The translations under genes and the position numbers were made by a program. A stretch of 43,924 nucleotides of DNA from assembly GCA_945877425.1 (NCBI GenBank), contig CAMCRZ010000023.1, positions 1 to 43,924 on the forward strand, in the 5' to 3' direction. Below are positions 36,047 through 42,702 of this stretch, piece after piece. Each line of letters opens with the position of its first letter. Position 1 is the first letter of the stretch. The notes under the pieces are model-generated. The model was not told the origin of the DNA. It was given only the letters and a program-made list of their open reading frames with translations, and searched no databases. The stretch is from an uncultured Treponema sp. Its GTDB lineage: Bacteria > Spirochaetota > Spirochaetia > Treponematales > Treponemataceae.

Positions 36047-36865
36047 TTAAAGGAGTTTTTTTCCGCCGCTTGATGCTTTGTTGTAAAGAATCCGCAGATC
36101 AAGTTTGAGCCAGCTGCATATTTCTCTTGCGTAAACGTTTGGTATAAAAACAAATGGAACTTTTGCTTCTACAAGGCAAATGTTTTTCAGTCCGAGTAAG
36201 GCTGATATTTTTTTTGCACGTGACAAATGGAAGCTGCTTGTTACTACTGCAATTTTTTTGTTTAACGCTTCTTCCTGTGAACATCTGCTGTCCTGCTGAA
36301 TCAGTTTGATGCTGTACTTGAAATTTTCGATTGTATCAAGGGCTTTGTCTTCTGCAAGTATGCGTTCGCTTTTTATGCCGAGTTTTTCCAGCTGATTTTT
36401 CAGTTCCGGTGCTTCACTGTATTTTAGCGGTGGCAAGGTTCCGCCTGTTACGATTGCTTTTGCGTCAGGATATTTTTCTAAATACGATGCGGCTGTTTTT
36501 ATGCGTTCCATTGGCATTGATGTAAGTGTTCCGTCTGATTTTATTCCGCCGCCTAAAATGATTACGTATTCACATTCTTCTTCTAATGTTTCAAATGAAT
36601 TTATTCTGTAAAGATTAAAGGCTGCCGTTAAAAATGCAAGTCCGAACAATATGTAAAATACAGTCTTTACTTTTTTACTGATGATTTTTTTCTTTTTGCT
36701 TTTCAGGAACAATCCTGCTGACATAAAAAAAAGTCCGGCTATTCCCCACAAAAAGTGAAATGCAATTATTGCTGGGTTCAGAAATTCCATAATCAGAAAG
36801 TATGCAAAACAAATTATTGCGGTGAAGAAACAGATGTATGCTTTTACGTTTTTGTTTTCGCTCAT
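36047..36865 (-). CDS. DUF218 (YdcF/SanA-like) membrane protein
   Basis: A 272-residue protein with two or three N-terminal membrane segments (residues ~8-90) and a C-terminal DUF218 domain: EYVIILGGGIKSDG (~98-111), ERIKTAASYLEKYPDAKAIVTGG, EDKALDTIENFKYS and VVTSSFHLSRAKKI (~208-221). Known relatives affect envelope integrity and lipid-carrier or peptidoglycan metabolism; the reaction is not established. The ATG has only a distant GAGG, so translation may be weak or the start may differ. Confidence 0.82.
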   Translation of the reverse strand: MSENKNVKAYICFFTAIICFAYFLIMEFLNPAIIAFHFLWGIAGLFFMSAGLFLKSKKKKIISKKVKTVFYILFGLAFLTAAFNLYRINSFETLEEECEYVIILGGGIKSDGTLTSMPMERIKTAASYLEKYPDAKAIVTGGTLPPLKYSEAPELKNQLEKLGIKSERILAEDKALDTIENFKYSIKLIQQDSRCSQEEALNKKIAVVTSSFHLSRAKKISALLGLKNICLVEAKVPFVFIPNVYAREICSWLKLDLRILYNKASSGGKKLL

Positions 36866-36958
36866 TCAGCTGCCATTGCCTCAAGTTCTTTTCAGTATTT
36901 TATATTTTTATGTTTGCACGAATGTCAATCTGCTTTTGGAATGATACCAGTATTTTTA

Positions 36959-37090
36959 CTACAGGGCAACTACAGGAATTTGAATTTCAGTAACCATTCG
37001 TTTTCATTGTTTTGTTCCACATGCCGTCAATATAACTTTCACGAAAATCGCCGCAGATTTTAAATCCGTTTTCTTCTATATATTTAAGCG
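36959..37090 (-). pseudogene. Remnant of a GyrI-like/effector-binding domain protein
   Basis: Minus strand, residues readable as KYIEENGFKICGDFRESYIDGMWNK and, after a frame change, TEIQIPVVAL followed by a stop. These resemble the last ~45 residues of the GyrI-like effector-binding domain found in AraC- and MerR-type regulators. Nothing upstream continues the gene. It is a 3' relic next to the toxin-like element. Confidence 0.5.
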
Positions 37091-37128
37091 ACGTTCATAT
37101 GTGTATTTCAGTGGTTCTTTTTGTGAGT

Positions 37129-37157
37129 TTGACAAAAATTGCGTTAGAGAGTATATT
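37129..37157 (+). promoter_or_regulatory. Near-consensus promoter of the small plus-strand RNA
   Basis: TTGACA (37129-37134), exactly 17 nt, TATATT (37152-37157). No credible protein-coding ORF starts downstream, but an RNA terminating at 37209-37243 would be ~85 nt long. Confidence 0.75.
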
Positions 37158-37163
37158 AAAAAG

Positions 37164-37250
37164 AAAGGAAGCGCCCGATTTTGTCGGTCGTCTCCACATA
37201 TTGGTTATAAAGCCGCCACATGCAGATCAAACTTGGCGGCTTTACTTTTT
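37164..37250 (+). ncRNA. Candidate antisense RNA (type I antitoxin-like), with terminator
   Basis: The predicted transcript starts ~37164 from the strong promoter. It forms a 5' hairpin (CCGATTTTGTCGG inside 37167-37195) and ends at a 9-bp stem (37209-37217 with 37235-37243) followed by a T-rich tract. It overlaps the 3' end of a minus-strand toxin-like gene, so the two transcripts converge on the same hairpin, as in Fst/par type systems. Confidence 0.5.
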
Positions 37251-37423
37251 ACTCGTCTTTATTATTAAAATAAGAGAGCACTGCTACAACTGTAGTAATT
37301 ATTGTGCAACACAGGTTACCAGTGCAATAACACATTCACAAGTCATACGCAAAGCCTCCCTAAGTCAAATTCCAGTTAGACTGGTTGAGTTTGGGAGACG
37401 CCGCCTTAAAATCAGGCACTTCC
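37167..37423. repeat. Inverted homologous 29-30-nt leaders of two convergent transcripts
   Basis: Bases 37167-37195 (plus) and 37423-37394 (minus) share GGAAG-GCC-GATTTT, a GC-rich block and GTCTCC. Each is itself hairpin-forming, so the two RNAs could pair with each other. They bracket the candidate toxin and antisense RNA. Confidence 0.6.
37249..37346 (-). pseudogene. Small hydrophobic toxin-like peptide gene, probably frameshifted
   Basis: An ATG at 37346, 8 nt after GGAGG, reads MTCECVIALVTCVAQ and stops at 37299. An overlapping frame (ATG at 37335, stop at 37249, 28 codons) ends IITTVVAVLSYFNNKDE, a hydrophobic stretch with a charged tail. Adding one A near 37303 would join the two into a ~31-residue single-helix peptide, the form of Fst or holin-like type I toxins. 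A weak promoter (TATACA, 17 nt, CATACT at 37459-37431) would give an ~80-nt leader. A single-base deletion has probably disabled the toxin, unless the alternative start is used. Confidence 0.5.
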
Positions 37424-37548
37424 AAAGACTAGTATGATGTATACATTTTATTTTGTATAGTGTTGATTGTATACGAATCTACCTGTCACTTAAAGTCAGA
37501 CAGAGATGATGAAACAGGTTCTGCATGGCAATTCAGAAACTTCGCCTG

Positions 37549-37607
37549 TTGATAGAAGTACGAAATCATACTATAACAAAATTCGCTGTATTGTACGAAA
37601 TCGTACT
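37549..37607 (+). promoter_or_regulatory. marR promoter with two operator palindromes
   Basis: TTGATA (37549-37554), a 17-nt spacer and TATAAC (37572-37577). The near-palindrome AGTACGAAATCATACT (37557-37572) fills the spacer. A near-perfect copy, TGTACGAAATCGTACT (37592-37607), lies just downstream of the predicted start. The geometry suggests autorepression by the MarR protein encoded next. Confidence 0.75.
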
Positions 37608-37653
37608 AAAATCAATTACTGTGTATTGATGTGCATTTATGATTTGAGGTTGT

Positions 37654-38100
37654 ATGAAAAATATTGTTTCGGCAGAAGTTCGCAGGCTTAATTATGCGGT
37701 GTGTGAAACCGGTGAAGTGTATCATACGCTGTATCGTGCAGCAGGTCTTTCTGACAGTGCTGGTATGATTCTGTATGTTCTTTTGGAAAACGGCGGAAAA
37801 TGTTTGCTTCGTGAAATAAGGCATTTTACGGGAATGGGAAAGCAGACTATGAATTCAGCACTTTGCAAGCTGGAGTCAGATGGTATTATAAAAATGAAAA
37901 GTCACAGTGGCGGGCGAAACAAATCAGCAGGAAAAAAATATGCAGTAAAGACTGTGGGAAAAATCATTAAAATGGAAAACAAAATATTTTCGTCCTGGAA
38001 TAAATCCGACGTAGAATCGTATCTTGCACTTTCTGAATTGTATCTGCAATCCCTTAGAAAAAAAGCCGAAGAGTTTACATCAAAAAATGAACATAACTAA
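37654..38100 (+). CDS. MarR-family transcriptional regulator
   Basis: A 148-residue winged-helix repressor. The DNA-binding core runs from ~SDSAGMILYVLLENG through CLLREIRHFTGMGKQTMNSALCKLESDGIIKMKS to the basic wing SGGRNKSAGKKYAVKT (~86-101), with N- and C-terminal helices for dimerisation. It is followed at 34 nt by a MATE exporter, and its promoter carries two matching palindromes, so it probably represses itself and the exporter until a ligand binds. GAGG is 4 nt from the ATG. Confidence 0.9.
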   Translation: MKNIVSAEVRRLNYAVCETGEVYHTLYRAAGLSDSAGMILYVLLENGGKCLLREIRHFTGMGKQTMNSALCKLESDGIIKMKSHSGGRNKSAGKKYAVKTVGKIIKMENKIFSSWNKSDVESYLALSELYLQSLRKKAEEFTSKNEHN

Positions 38101-38134
38101 CTTCAGAAATTTACATTAAAAAAAACAGGAAAAT

Positions 38135-39472
38135 ATGACACATAACGAAATTAAAATTTCAGATCACTTTACAATGTTCAGATTATTGCGCTTTACTTTT
38201 CCGTCAATTGTAACTCTTGTGTTTACTTCGATATACGGAATTGTAGACGGATTTTTTGTTTCAAACTTTACAGGAAAGACTGCCTTTGCTGCAGTTAATT
38301 TTATTATGCCGCTTTTAATGCTTCTTGGCGGTGCAGGATTTTTGTTCGGTACTGGCGGCGGTGCACTGATTGCAAAAACTCTTGGCGAAGGTAACCAGAA
38401 AAAAGCAAACGAAACATTTTCTCTTGTAGTGTATGCGGCGATTGCAAGCGGAGTTGTGATTGCATTATGCGGTCTAGTGGCACTGCGTCCTGTTGCAGTT
38501 TTAATGGGCGCTGAAGGTGAATTGCTTAATGGCTGCATTCGCTACGGACGGATTATTTGTGCTACCCTTCCGTTTTTTATTGTACAGTTTGAGTTTCAGT
38601 GTTTGTTCTCTGTTGCAGGAAAGCCTAAGCTGGGGCTTTTTGTAACTGTGGCAGCCGGTTGCACAAATATGATTTTAGACGGACTTCTTGTAGGTGTACT
38701 GGGCTGGGGATTGGAAGGTGCAGCTGGAGCAACGGCAATTGCGCAAGGTGTGGGAGGCATAATTCCCATTGTCTATTTTTCACGAAAAAATTCAAGCAAT
38801 CTGAAACTGGGCAAAACTACATTCAGCGGTCGCTCTCTTTTAAAGACTGTAACGAACGGCTCGTCGGAACTTGTAAACAGTGTATCGGCTTCAGTTGTCG
38901 GAATGTTGTACAATATTCTGCTAATGAAACACATTGGCGAAAACGGTGTTGCATCTTACGGTGTTTTGATGTATGTGAATCTTGTGTTCAATGCAATTTT
39001 CATAGGTTATTCTATGGGAGCTTCTCCGATTGCAGGTTATAATTACGGGGCGAAAAATCACGCTGAACTTAAAAACATCCACAGAAAAAGTAAAACTGTT
39101 ATTTTTGTCTGCTCACTTGGAATGTTAGCCGCAAGTGAATTTCTTGCACGTCCGCTTTCAAAAATATTTGTAGGCTACGATATGGATTTGCTGGAACTGA
39201 CTGTTCAGGCTTTCAGGATTGTTTCATTTGTCTTTTTATTTTCCGGATTTTCGATTTACGGCTCATCATTTTTCACGGCTCTCAACAACGGCTTGACGTC
39301 AGCACTGATTTCATTTTTGCGGACACTTATCTTCCAGTGCTCATGCGTTATTTTTCTTCCGCTTATTTTTGGAGCAGACGGCGTGTGGTTTTCGATTGTC
39401 GCAGCAGAATTACTGAGCACAATCACAACAGCAATATTTTTTGCTGCAAAAAGAAAAACTTACGGCTATTAA
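38135..39472 (+). CDS. MATE family multidrug/Na+ efflux transporter
   Basis: A 445-residue inner-membrane antiporter with about 12 helices in two halves. Recognisable segments are FTSIYGIVDGFFVSNFTGKTAFAAVNF (~28-54), GTGGGALIAKTLGEGNQKKANETFS (~73-97), and IGYSMGASPIAGYNYGAKNHAELKNI (~289-314) in the second half. Family members export cationic drugs or metabolites using Na+ or H+; the substrate here is unknown. It follows marR closely and is presumably its regulatory target. Confidence 0.93.
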   Translation: MTHNEIKISDHFTMFRLLRFTFPSIVTLVFTSIYGIVDGFFVSNFTGKTAFAAVNFIMPLLMLLGGAGFLFGTGGGALIAKTLGEGNQKKANETFSLVVYAAIASGVVIALCGLVALRPVAVLMGAEGELLNGCIRYGRIICATLPFFIVQFEFQCLFSVAGKPKLGLFVTVAAGCTNMILDGLLVGVLGWGLEGAAGATAIAQGVGGIIPIVYFSRKNSSNLKLGKTTFSGRSLLKTVTNGSSELVNSVSASVVGMLYNILLMKHIGENGVASYGVLMYVNLVFNAIFIGYSMGASPIAGYNYGAKNHAELKNIHRKSKTVIFVCSLGMLAASEFLARPLSKIFVGYDMDLLELTVQAFRIVSFVFLFSGFSIYGSSFFTALNNGLTSALISFLRTLIFQCSCVIFLPLIFGADGVWFSIVAAELLSTITTAIFFAAKRKTYGY

Positions 39473-39600
39473 ACTGGCGGCGCCTGTGCTTGCGAGAAAG
39501 CGGAGGCTTTGCGAGATGGGCTGACGGATAAGTGTGGCTTTAACTTTTACAGCTGGCTGCAGGAAGAACTTGAGGCAATGGCTGCTGAATGAGTGAGATC
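39473..39600 (+). repeat. Degenerate copy of the dispersed intergenic repeat (set C)
   Basis: The segment contains GCTTTGCGAGATGGGCTGACGG, AAGTGTGGCTTTAACTTTTACAG and GCTGCAGGAAGAA, in the same order and spacing as the unit at ~34110-34190. It directly follows the MATE stop codon. Beyond it, 39601-39868 shows no certain gene. A short minus-strand reading frame (stop at 39779) ending FFEKDIKELVEKKFPAAPKDEEC may be another relic. Confidence 0.6.
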
Positions 39601-39868
39601 AATTTTACAATAAAAGCATGCCGCGGTCATTACGAAGACTAAATTGTAGGGACATTGTCACCCCATTTACTCTACGCATTGTTGATTTTCTGGTTGGCAT
39701 GTAGTAAAGATGAATTCGCCATTGTATTAATTGAACTCATTCTTTTGAAAATCTAAGTACTGTAAAAAAGTGCAGAATTTAACATTCCTCATCTTTTGGA
39801 GCGGCAGGAAATTTCTTTTCCACCAGTTCCTTAATGTCCTTTTCAAAAAAACGCCGTACTTCTTCCCT

Positions 39869-40320
39869 GGATATAAAGACAGGCTCGTAAAGTTTGACGA
39901 AAACGGAAACGTTGCAATCAAAACAGCGGACAACAAAAACGACTACAAGAACATCAATTCTTATGCCGTAAACGGTGCAGTTCACTATGCAAACGCACTT
40001 TTGCATTACACAGATTACGAAGACATTATTTCAATCGGCGTTACAGGATGCAAAGACGAAAGCGGAAAATTACAGCATGAAATCGGTGTTTATTATGTTT
40101 CCAGCAAAAACTATGGTTACGGTCAGGAAGTAGCAAAATATACTGATTTATCCTTCCTTAAAAAAGAAAATTTTGATTCTTTTGTTGAAAAAGTAAAATC
40201 CCTTAACCTTACAGAAGAAGAGAAAAACAAAAGCACTGAAAAGCGGGAAGCAGAAATTTCTTCAAGCCTTGTAAAACTCAATAACGACATTTACAAAAAC
40301 GAAAGCGGACTTGGAGAGTC
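39869..40320 (+). pseudogene. Fragment of an N-6 DNA methylase of a restriction-modification system
   Basis: An open frame of ~150 codons reads DRLVKFDENGN, INSYAVNGAVHYANALLHYTDYEDIISIGVTG, HEIGVYYVSSKNYGYGQEV and SLVKLNNDIYKNESGLGE. These are familiar from the region N-terminal to the catalytic domain in N-6 adenine methylases of type I or BcgI-like systems. It lacks a proper start, the AdoMet site and NPPF/DPPF. The frame then runs uninterrupted into the abiEi promoter and gene by chance. It is a relic, with its other half apparently replaced by the AbiE and tRNA block. Confidence 0.7.
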
Positions 40321-40355
40321 TGCTTATTTTTATTATCGGCAAAATTTAATTTTTA

Positions 40356-40407
40356 TTTTTGACAATTACTACAATTTTATATATAATTATGTAATGATTG
40401 TCAAAAA
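40356..40407 (+). promoter_or_regulatory. Consensus promoter and 11-bp inverted-repeat operator of abiEi-abiEii
   Basis: TTGACA (40359-40364), exactly 17 nt, TATAAT (40382-40387). TTTTTGACAAT (40356-40366) and ATTGTCAAAAA (40397-40407) are a perfect inverted repeat that covers the -35 and the first codons. AbiEi antitoxins are known to repress their own promoter by binding inverted repeats. The first ATG is 6 nt after the -10, so the mRNA is leaderless or nearly so. Confidence 0.85.
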
Positions 40408-40999
40408 TAATCTAATGAGCGATTTACAACAGATTTCTGATTCTCACAACAAAATAATTACTGTAGAAGCTGCCAGTGAAAAAAATATCTCCAGAGCCCT
40501 TCTTTCTCTAATGGCAGAAGACGGAAGACTTAATCGAATTGCAAAAGGTATTTATACTTTACCTGAAACAATTCCAGATGAACTCTATATTCTTTGTCTA
40601 TTTTCTGACAACATAATTTTTTCCCATGAGAGTGCATTATTTTGTAATGGCCTAAGCGAAAGAACACCTTTTGAACATTCATATACGCTTCCCCAGGGAA
40701 AGCGTTTAAGTTCAAGTTTTTCAAAGGGATTTAAAAGTTATTACTGCAAACAGGAATTATTTAATCTTGGGAAAATAACTGTTAAAACTGCTTTTGGAAA
40801 TGAAGTCCCATGTTATGATGCTGAACGCACGATATGCGATGTTTTAAAGGACAAGAATAAAATGGATCCTGAAGTTTATCTTGCAGCTTTGAAAATGTAT
40901 TCAAAATCAGAAAATAAAAATCTGAAAAATCTTTCAATGTATGCAGAGAAAATGAATATTGTAAAAAAAGTCAGGTCTGCCCTGGAGGTTATTTTATGA
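40394..40999 (+). CDS. abiEi: AbiEi antitoxin (type IV toxin-antitoxin system)
   Basis: A 201-residue antitoxin and autorepressor. The N-terminal winged helix reads NKIITVEAASEKNISRALLSLMAEDGRLNRIAKGIYTLPE (~18-57). The C-terminal domain includes IIFSHESALFCNGLSERTPFEHSYTLP and CYDAERTICDVLKDKNKMDPEVYLAALKMY, typical of AbiEi. In type IV systems antitoxin and toxin do not bind directly. The first in-frame ATG after the promoter is 40394; an internal ATG (40415) is possible but has no ribosome site. The stop overlaps the toxin start by 4 nt. The same frame is open far upstream, but that is the methylase relic. Confidence 0.9.
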   Translation: MIVKNNLMSDLQQISDSHNKIITVEAASEKNISRALLSLMAEDGRLNRIAKGIYTLPETIPDELYILCLFSDNIIFSHESALFCNGLSERTPFEHSYTLPQGKRLSSSFSKGFKSYYCKQELFNLGKITVKTAFGNEVPCYDAERTICDVLKDKNKMDPEVYLAALKMYSKSENKNLKNLSMYAEKMNIVKKVRSALEVIL

Positions 41000-41838
41000 A
41001 AACACGAACGGCAAAAGCAATGAGCCTTAAAGGCAAAATTAAAAATATTGCTTCAGAAAAGAAAATAACTGCAAATGTTGTACTCCAGAATTTCATGATG
41101 GAAAGATTTTTAAATCGCCTATCAGTTTCTGAATATAAAGACGAATTTGTCATAAAAGGTGGCAGTCTGGTATCTGCAATGGTTGGTATAGACAATCGCT
41201 CAACTATGGATATTGATGTTACTGTAAAAGGATTTACTTTAGTTGAGACTGAAACAAAAGTTATAATTAAAAACATCATGGAAATAAATCTGAATGACGA
41301 TGTGGAATTCGAATGGAAAAGATGCGAAGAAATTCGAGATGATGACGTATACGGAGGATTAAGAGTCTTCCTGAATGGATATTTCGATTCCAAATCCATG
41401 GTTGTTCCATTCTCAATTGATATTTCAACAGGGGATGTGATTACTCCTGAACCTCAACTACAAAAATGGAATTGCCTAGTTGATCAGACTAAAGAATTTG
41501 AGTTATGGGCTTATCCAATAGAAACAATATTGGCTGAAAAAATAGAGACGATTCTTTCTAGAGGAGTATTATCAACCAGACCTCGTGATTATTATGATGT
41601 TTACGTTCTAACAAAAACGCATGATTTTGATAAAAACAAGTTTTCTAAAGCTTTAGAAAACACCAGTAAACATCGAAATTCATTTGAAAGGGTAAATAAT
41701 GTAAGGACAGATTTTTCAATAATTGAAAACAGTCCTGATTTGCAGGAACAATGGCTAAAATACGCTAATGCCAATTCTTACACAGAGGGATTAAGTTTTT
41801 CAGATGTATGTAATGCAGTAAAAGCTTTATTGATTTAA
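40996..41838 (+). CDS. abiEii: AbiEii nucleotidyltransferase toxin (type IV toxin-antitoxin system)
   Basis: A 280-residue nucleotidyltransferase of the AbiEii/AbiGii family. KGGSL (54-58) and DID (72-74) form the nucleotide- and metal-binding motif. ETILAEKIETILSRG (~176-190) and RPRDYYDVYVL (~195-205) are the remaining family motifs. Relatives (AbiEii, MenT) block growth, and some MenT toxins transfer nucleotides to tRNA 3' ends. ATGA overlap with abiEi indicates coupled translation. It is intact and complete. An array of minus-strand tRNA genes begins 41 nt downstream. Confidence 0.92.
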   Translation: MKTRTAKAMSLKGKIKNIASEKKITANVVLQNFMMERFLNRLSVSEYKDEFVIKGGSLVSAMVGIDNRSTMDIDVTVKGFTLVETETKVIIKNIMEINLNDDVEFEWKRCEEIRDDDVYGGLRVFLNGYFDSKSMVVPFSIDISTGDVITPEPQLQKWNCLVDQTKEFELWAYPIETILAEKIETILSRGVLSTRPRDYYDVYVLTKTHDFDKNKFSKALENTSKHRNSFERVNNVRTDFSIIENSPDLQEQWLKYANANSYTEGLSFSDVCNAVKALLI

Positions 41839-41879
41839 GTTGCATTGTTCTTATAACATAAACTGACAACAGAATAATA

Positions 41880-41950
41880 CGGAAAATACAAGAATCGAAC
41901 TTGTGTAGGCGGATTAACAGTCCGCTGCTCTACCATTGAGCTAATTCTCC
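41880..41950 (-). tRNA. tRNA-Asn (GTT)
   Basis: The cloverleaf reads on the minus strand with acceptor GGAGAAT/ATTTTCC, anticodon loop CTGTTAA (anticodon GTT), T-loop TTCGATT and discriminator G. CCA is not encoded. It is the last gene of the array. Confidence 0.92.
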
Positions 41951-41955
41951 AAAAG

Positions 41956-42041
41956 CGGAAAGCGAGGGACTTGAACCCTCAGCATCCTAACGAATGCACC
42001 TGATTTCAAGTCAGGCCGACTACCAGTTATCACAGCTTTCC
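41956..42041 (-). tRNA. tRNA-Ser (TGA)
   Basis: Acceptor GGAAAGC/GCTTTCC, anticodon loop CTTGAAA (TGA), a long variable arm as in serine tRNAs, T-loop TTCAAGT and discriminator G. CCA is not encoded. Confidence 0.92.
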
Positions 42042-42046
42042 AAATA

Positions 42047-42118
42047 AGGTTCGTAGGATAGTCGAAATCCTATTTGCTGGATGAAAACCAGCTGTCCTAG
42101 CCGTTAGACGAACGAACC
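42047..42118 (-). tRNA. tRNA-Glu (TTC), copy 1
   Basis: Acceptor GGTTCGT/ACGAACC, anticodon loop TTTTCAT (TTC), T-arm AGGAT-TTCGACT-ATCCT. The base at the discriminator position is U, which is unusual. CCA is not encoded. Confidence 0.85.
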
Positions 42119-42125
42119 ATAAATA

Positions 42126-42212
42126 CAGAGAGAAAGGGATTTGAACCCTTGGAAAGATTTCTCTTTCAACAACTTAGCACGCTGCCGCATTCGACCACTC
42201 TGTCATCTCTCT
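42126..42212 (-). tRNA. tRNA-Ser (GCT)
   Basis: Acceptor AGAGAGA/TCTCTCT, anticodon loop GTGCTAA (GCT), a long variable arm TGAAAGA...TCTTTCC, T-loop TTCAAAT and discriminator G. CCA is not encoded. The anticodon stem uses two G-U pairs. Confidence 0.88.
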
Positions 42213-42219
42213 AAAAATA

Positions 42220-42290
42220 TAGTCCCTGAAAGAGTTGAACCTTCGTCATCTGATAGAAAGTCAGATGTGCTACCGTTGCACCAAGGGACC
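42220..42290 (-). tRNA. tRNA-Glu-like (TTC), copy 2
   Basis: Acceptor GGTCCCT/AGGGACT (first pair G-U), D-arm GTGC-AACGGTA-GCAC, anticodon loop CTTTCTA (TTC), T-loop TTCAACT and discriminator A. Its sequence differs clearly from the other TTC tRNA in the same array. CCA is not encoded. Confidence 0.82.
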
Positions 42291-42297
42291 ATAGAAG

Positions 42298-42369
42298 GGA
42301 GTAACCTGAGAGTTGAACTCAGAATGGCTGATCCACAATCAGCAGTGTTACCGTTACACTAGAAACTCC
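42298..42369 (-). tRNA. tRNA-His (GTG) with a mismatched acceptor stem
   Basis: Anticodon loop TTGTGGA (GTG), D-arm GTGT-AACGGTA-ACAC, T-arm CTGAG-TTCAACT-CTCAG. The extra 5' G pairs with C73, the histidine identity feature. Two adjacent U-U mismatches lie in the acceptor stem, so function is doubtful. CCA is not encoded. Confidence 0.75.
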
Positions 42370-42375
42370 ATAAAA

Positions 42376-42472
42376 GAGACCTGGATGGGATTCGGACCCA
42401 CGTAATAACAGTTTTGCGACCACAACCACACGCTCGCTATGGTTGTGCCTTAGACCACTTGGGTACCAGTAA
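42376..42472 (-). pseudogene. tRNA-like relic, possibly tRNA-Cys with an internal palindromic insertion
   Basis: A T-arm (GTGGG-TCCGAAT-CCCAT), a CCCAAGTGGTCTAAGGCA D-region and a GCAAAA segment like a cysteine anticodon loop are present. Between D-arm and anticodon there is an extra hairpin (ACAACCA...TGGTTGT), U33 seems missing, and the acceptor arms (ACTGG, CCAGGT) pair only with a bulge. It is the first member of the array and is probably non-functional. Confidence 0.45.
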
Positions 42473-42510
42473 TTCAATTACATTAATATACGAGGAGGTT
42501 AGTTGCTATT

Positions 42511-42570
42511 ATGTGTATTGGTTGTATTGTTACCGCTATTTGTATAGCTATAGCAGTATACTTGTTATAA
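42511..42570 (+). CDS. Putative 19-residue hydrophobic peptide
   Basis: MCIGCIVTAICIAIAVYLL, preceded by AGGAGG 12 nt before the ATG (a little far). It is almost wholly hydrophobic, and its Cys-rich start resembles the peptide encoded at 37346. It might be a small membrane toxin or a leader. Only 20 codons are available, so coding status is uncertain. The rest of 42571-42702 shows nothing recognisable. Confidence 0.35.
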   Translation: MCIGCIVTAICIAIAVYLL

Positions 42571-42702
42571 TGAATACCCTGTTTTAAGGGATTAGACTCT
42601 GTATTTGCTGTACTATAAATGTTTGTCTTTTTTAGAAGATATAGTAGAGGAAACAAAAGTATTTTATTTTATAGTTAAACACATACTTTTGGAGGTATTA
42701 TT

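Noticed and set aside
37099..37437. A 112-codon plus-strand ORF
   Set aside because: It spans a promoter, a terminator and the inverted leaders of the toxin-like element; the protein has no recognisable features.
39770..40393. Reading abiEi as a 409-residue protein
   Set aside because: The extra N-terminal 208 residues are the methylase relic in chance frame; a consensus promoter and operator lie immediately before the ATG at 40394.
42141..42362. A 73-codon plus-strand ORF
   Set aside because: It lies entirely within tRNA genes of the minus strand.
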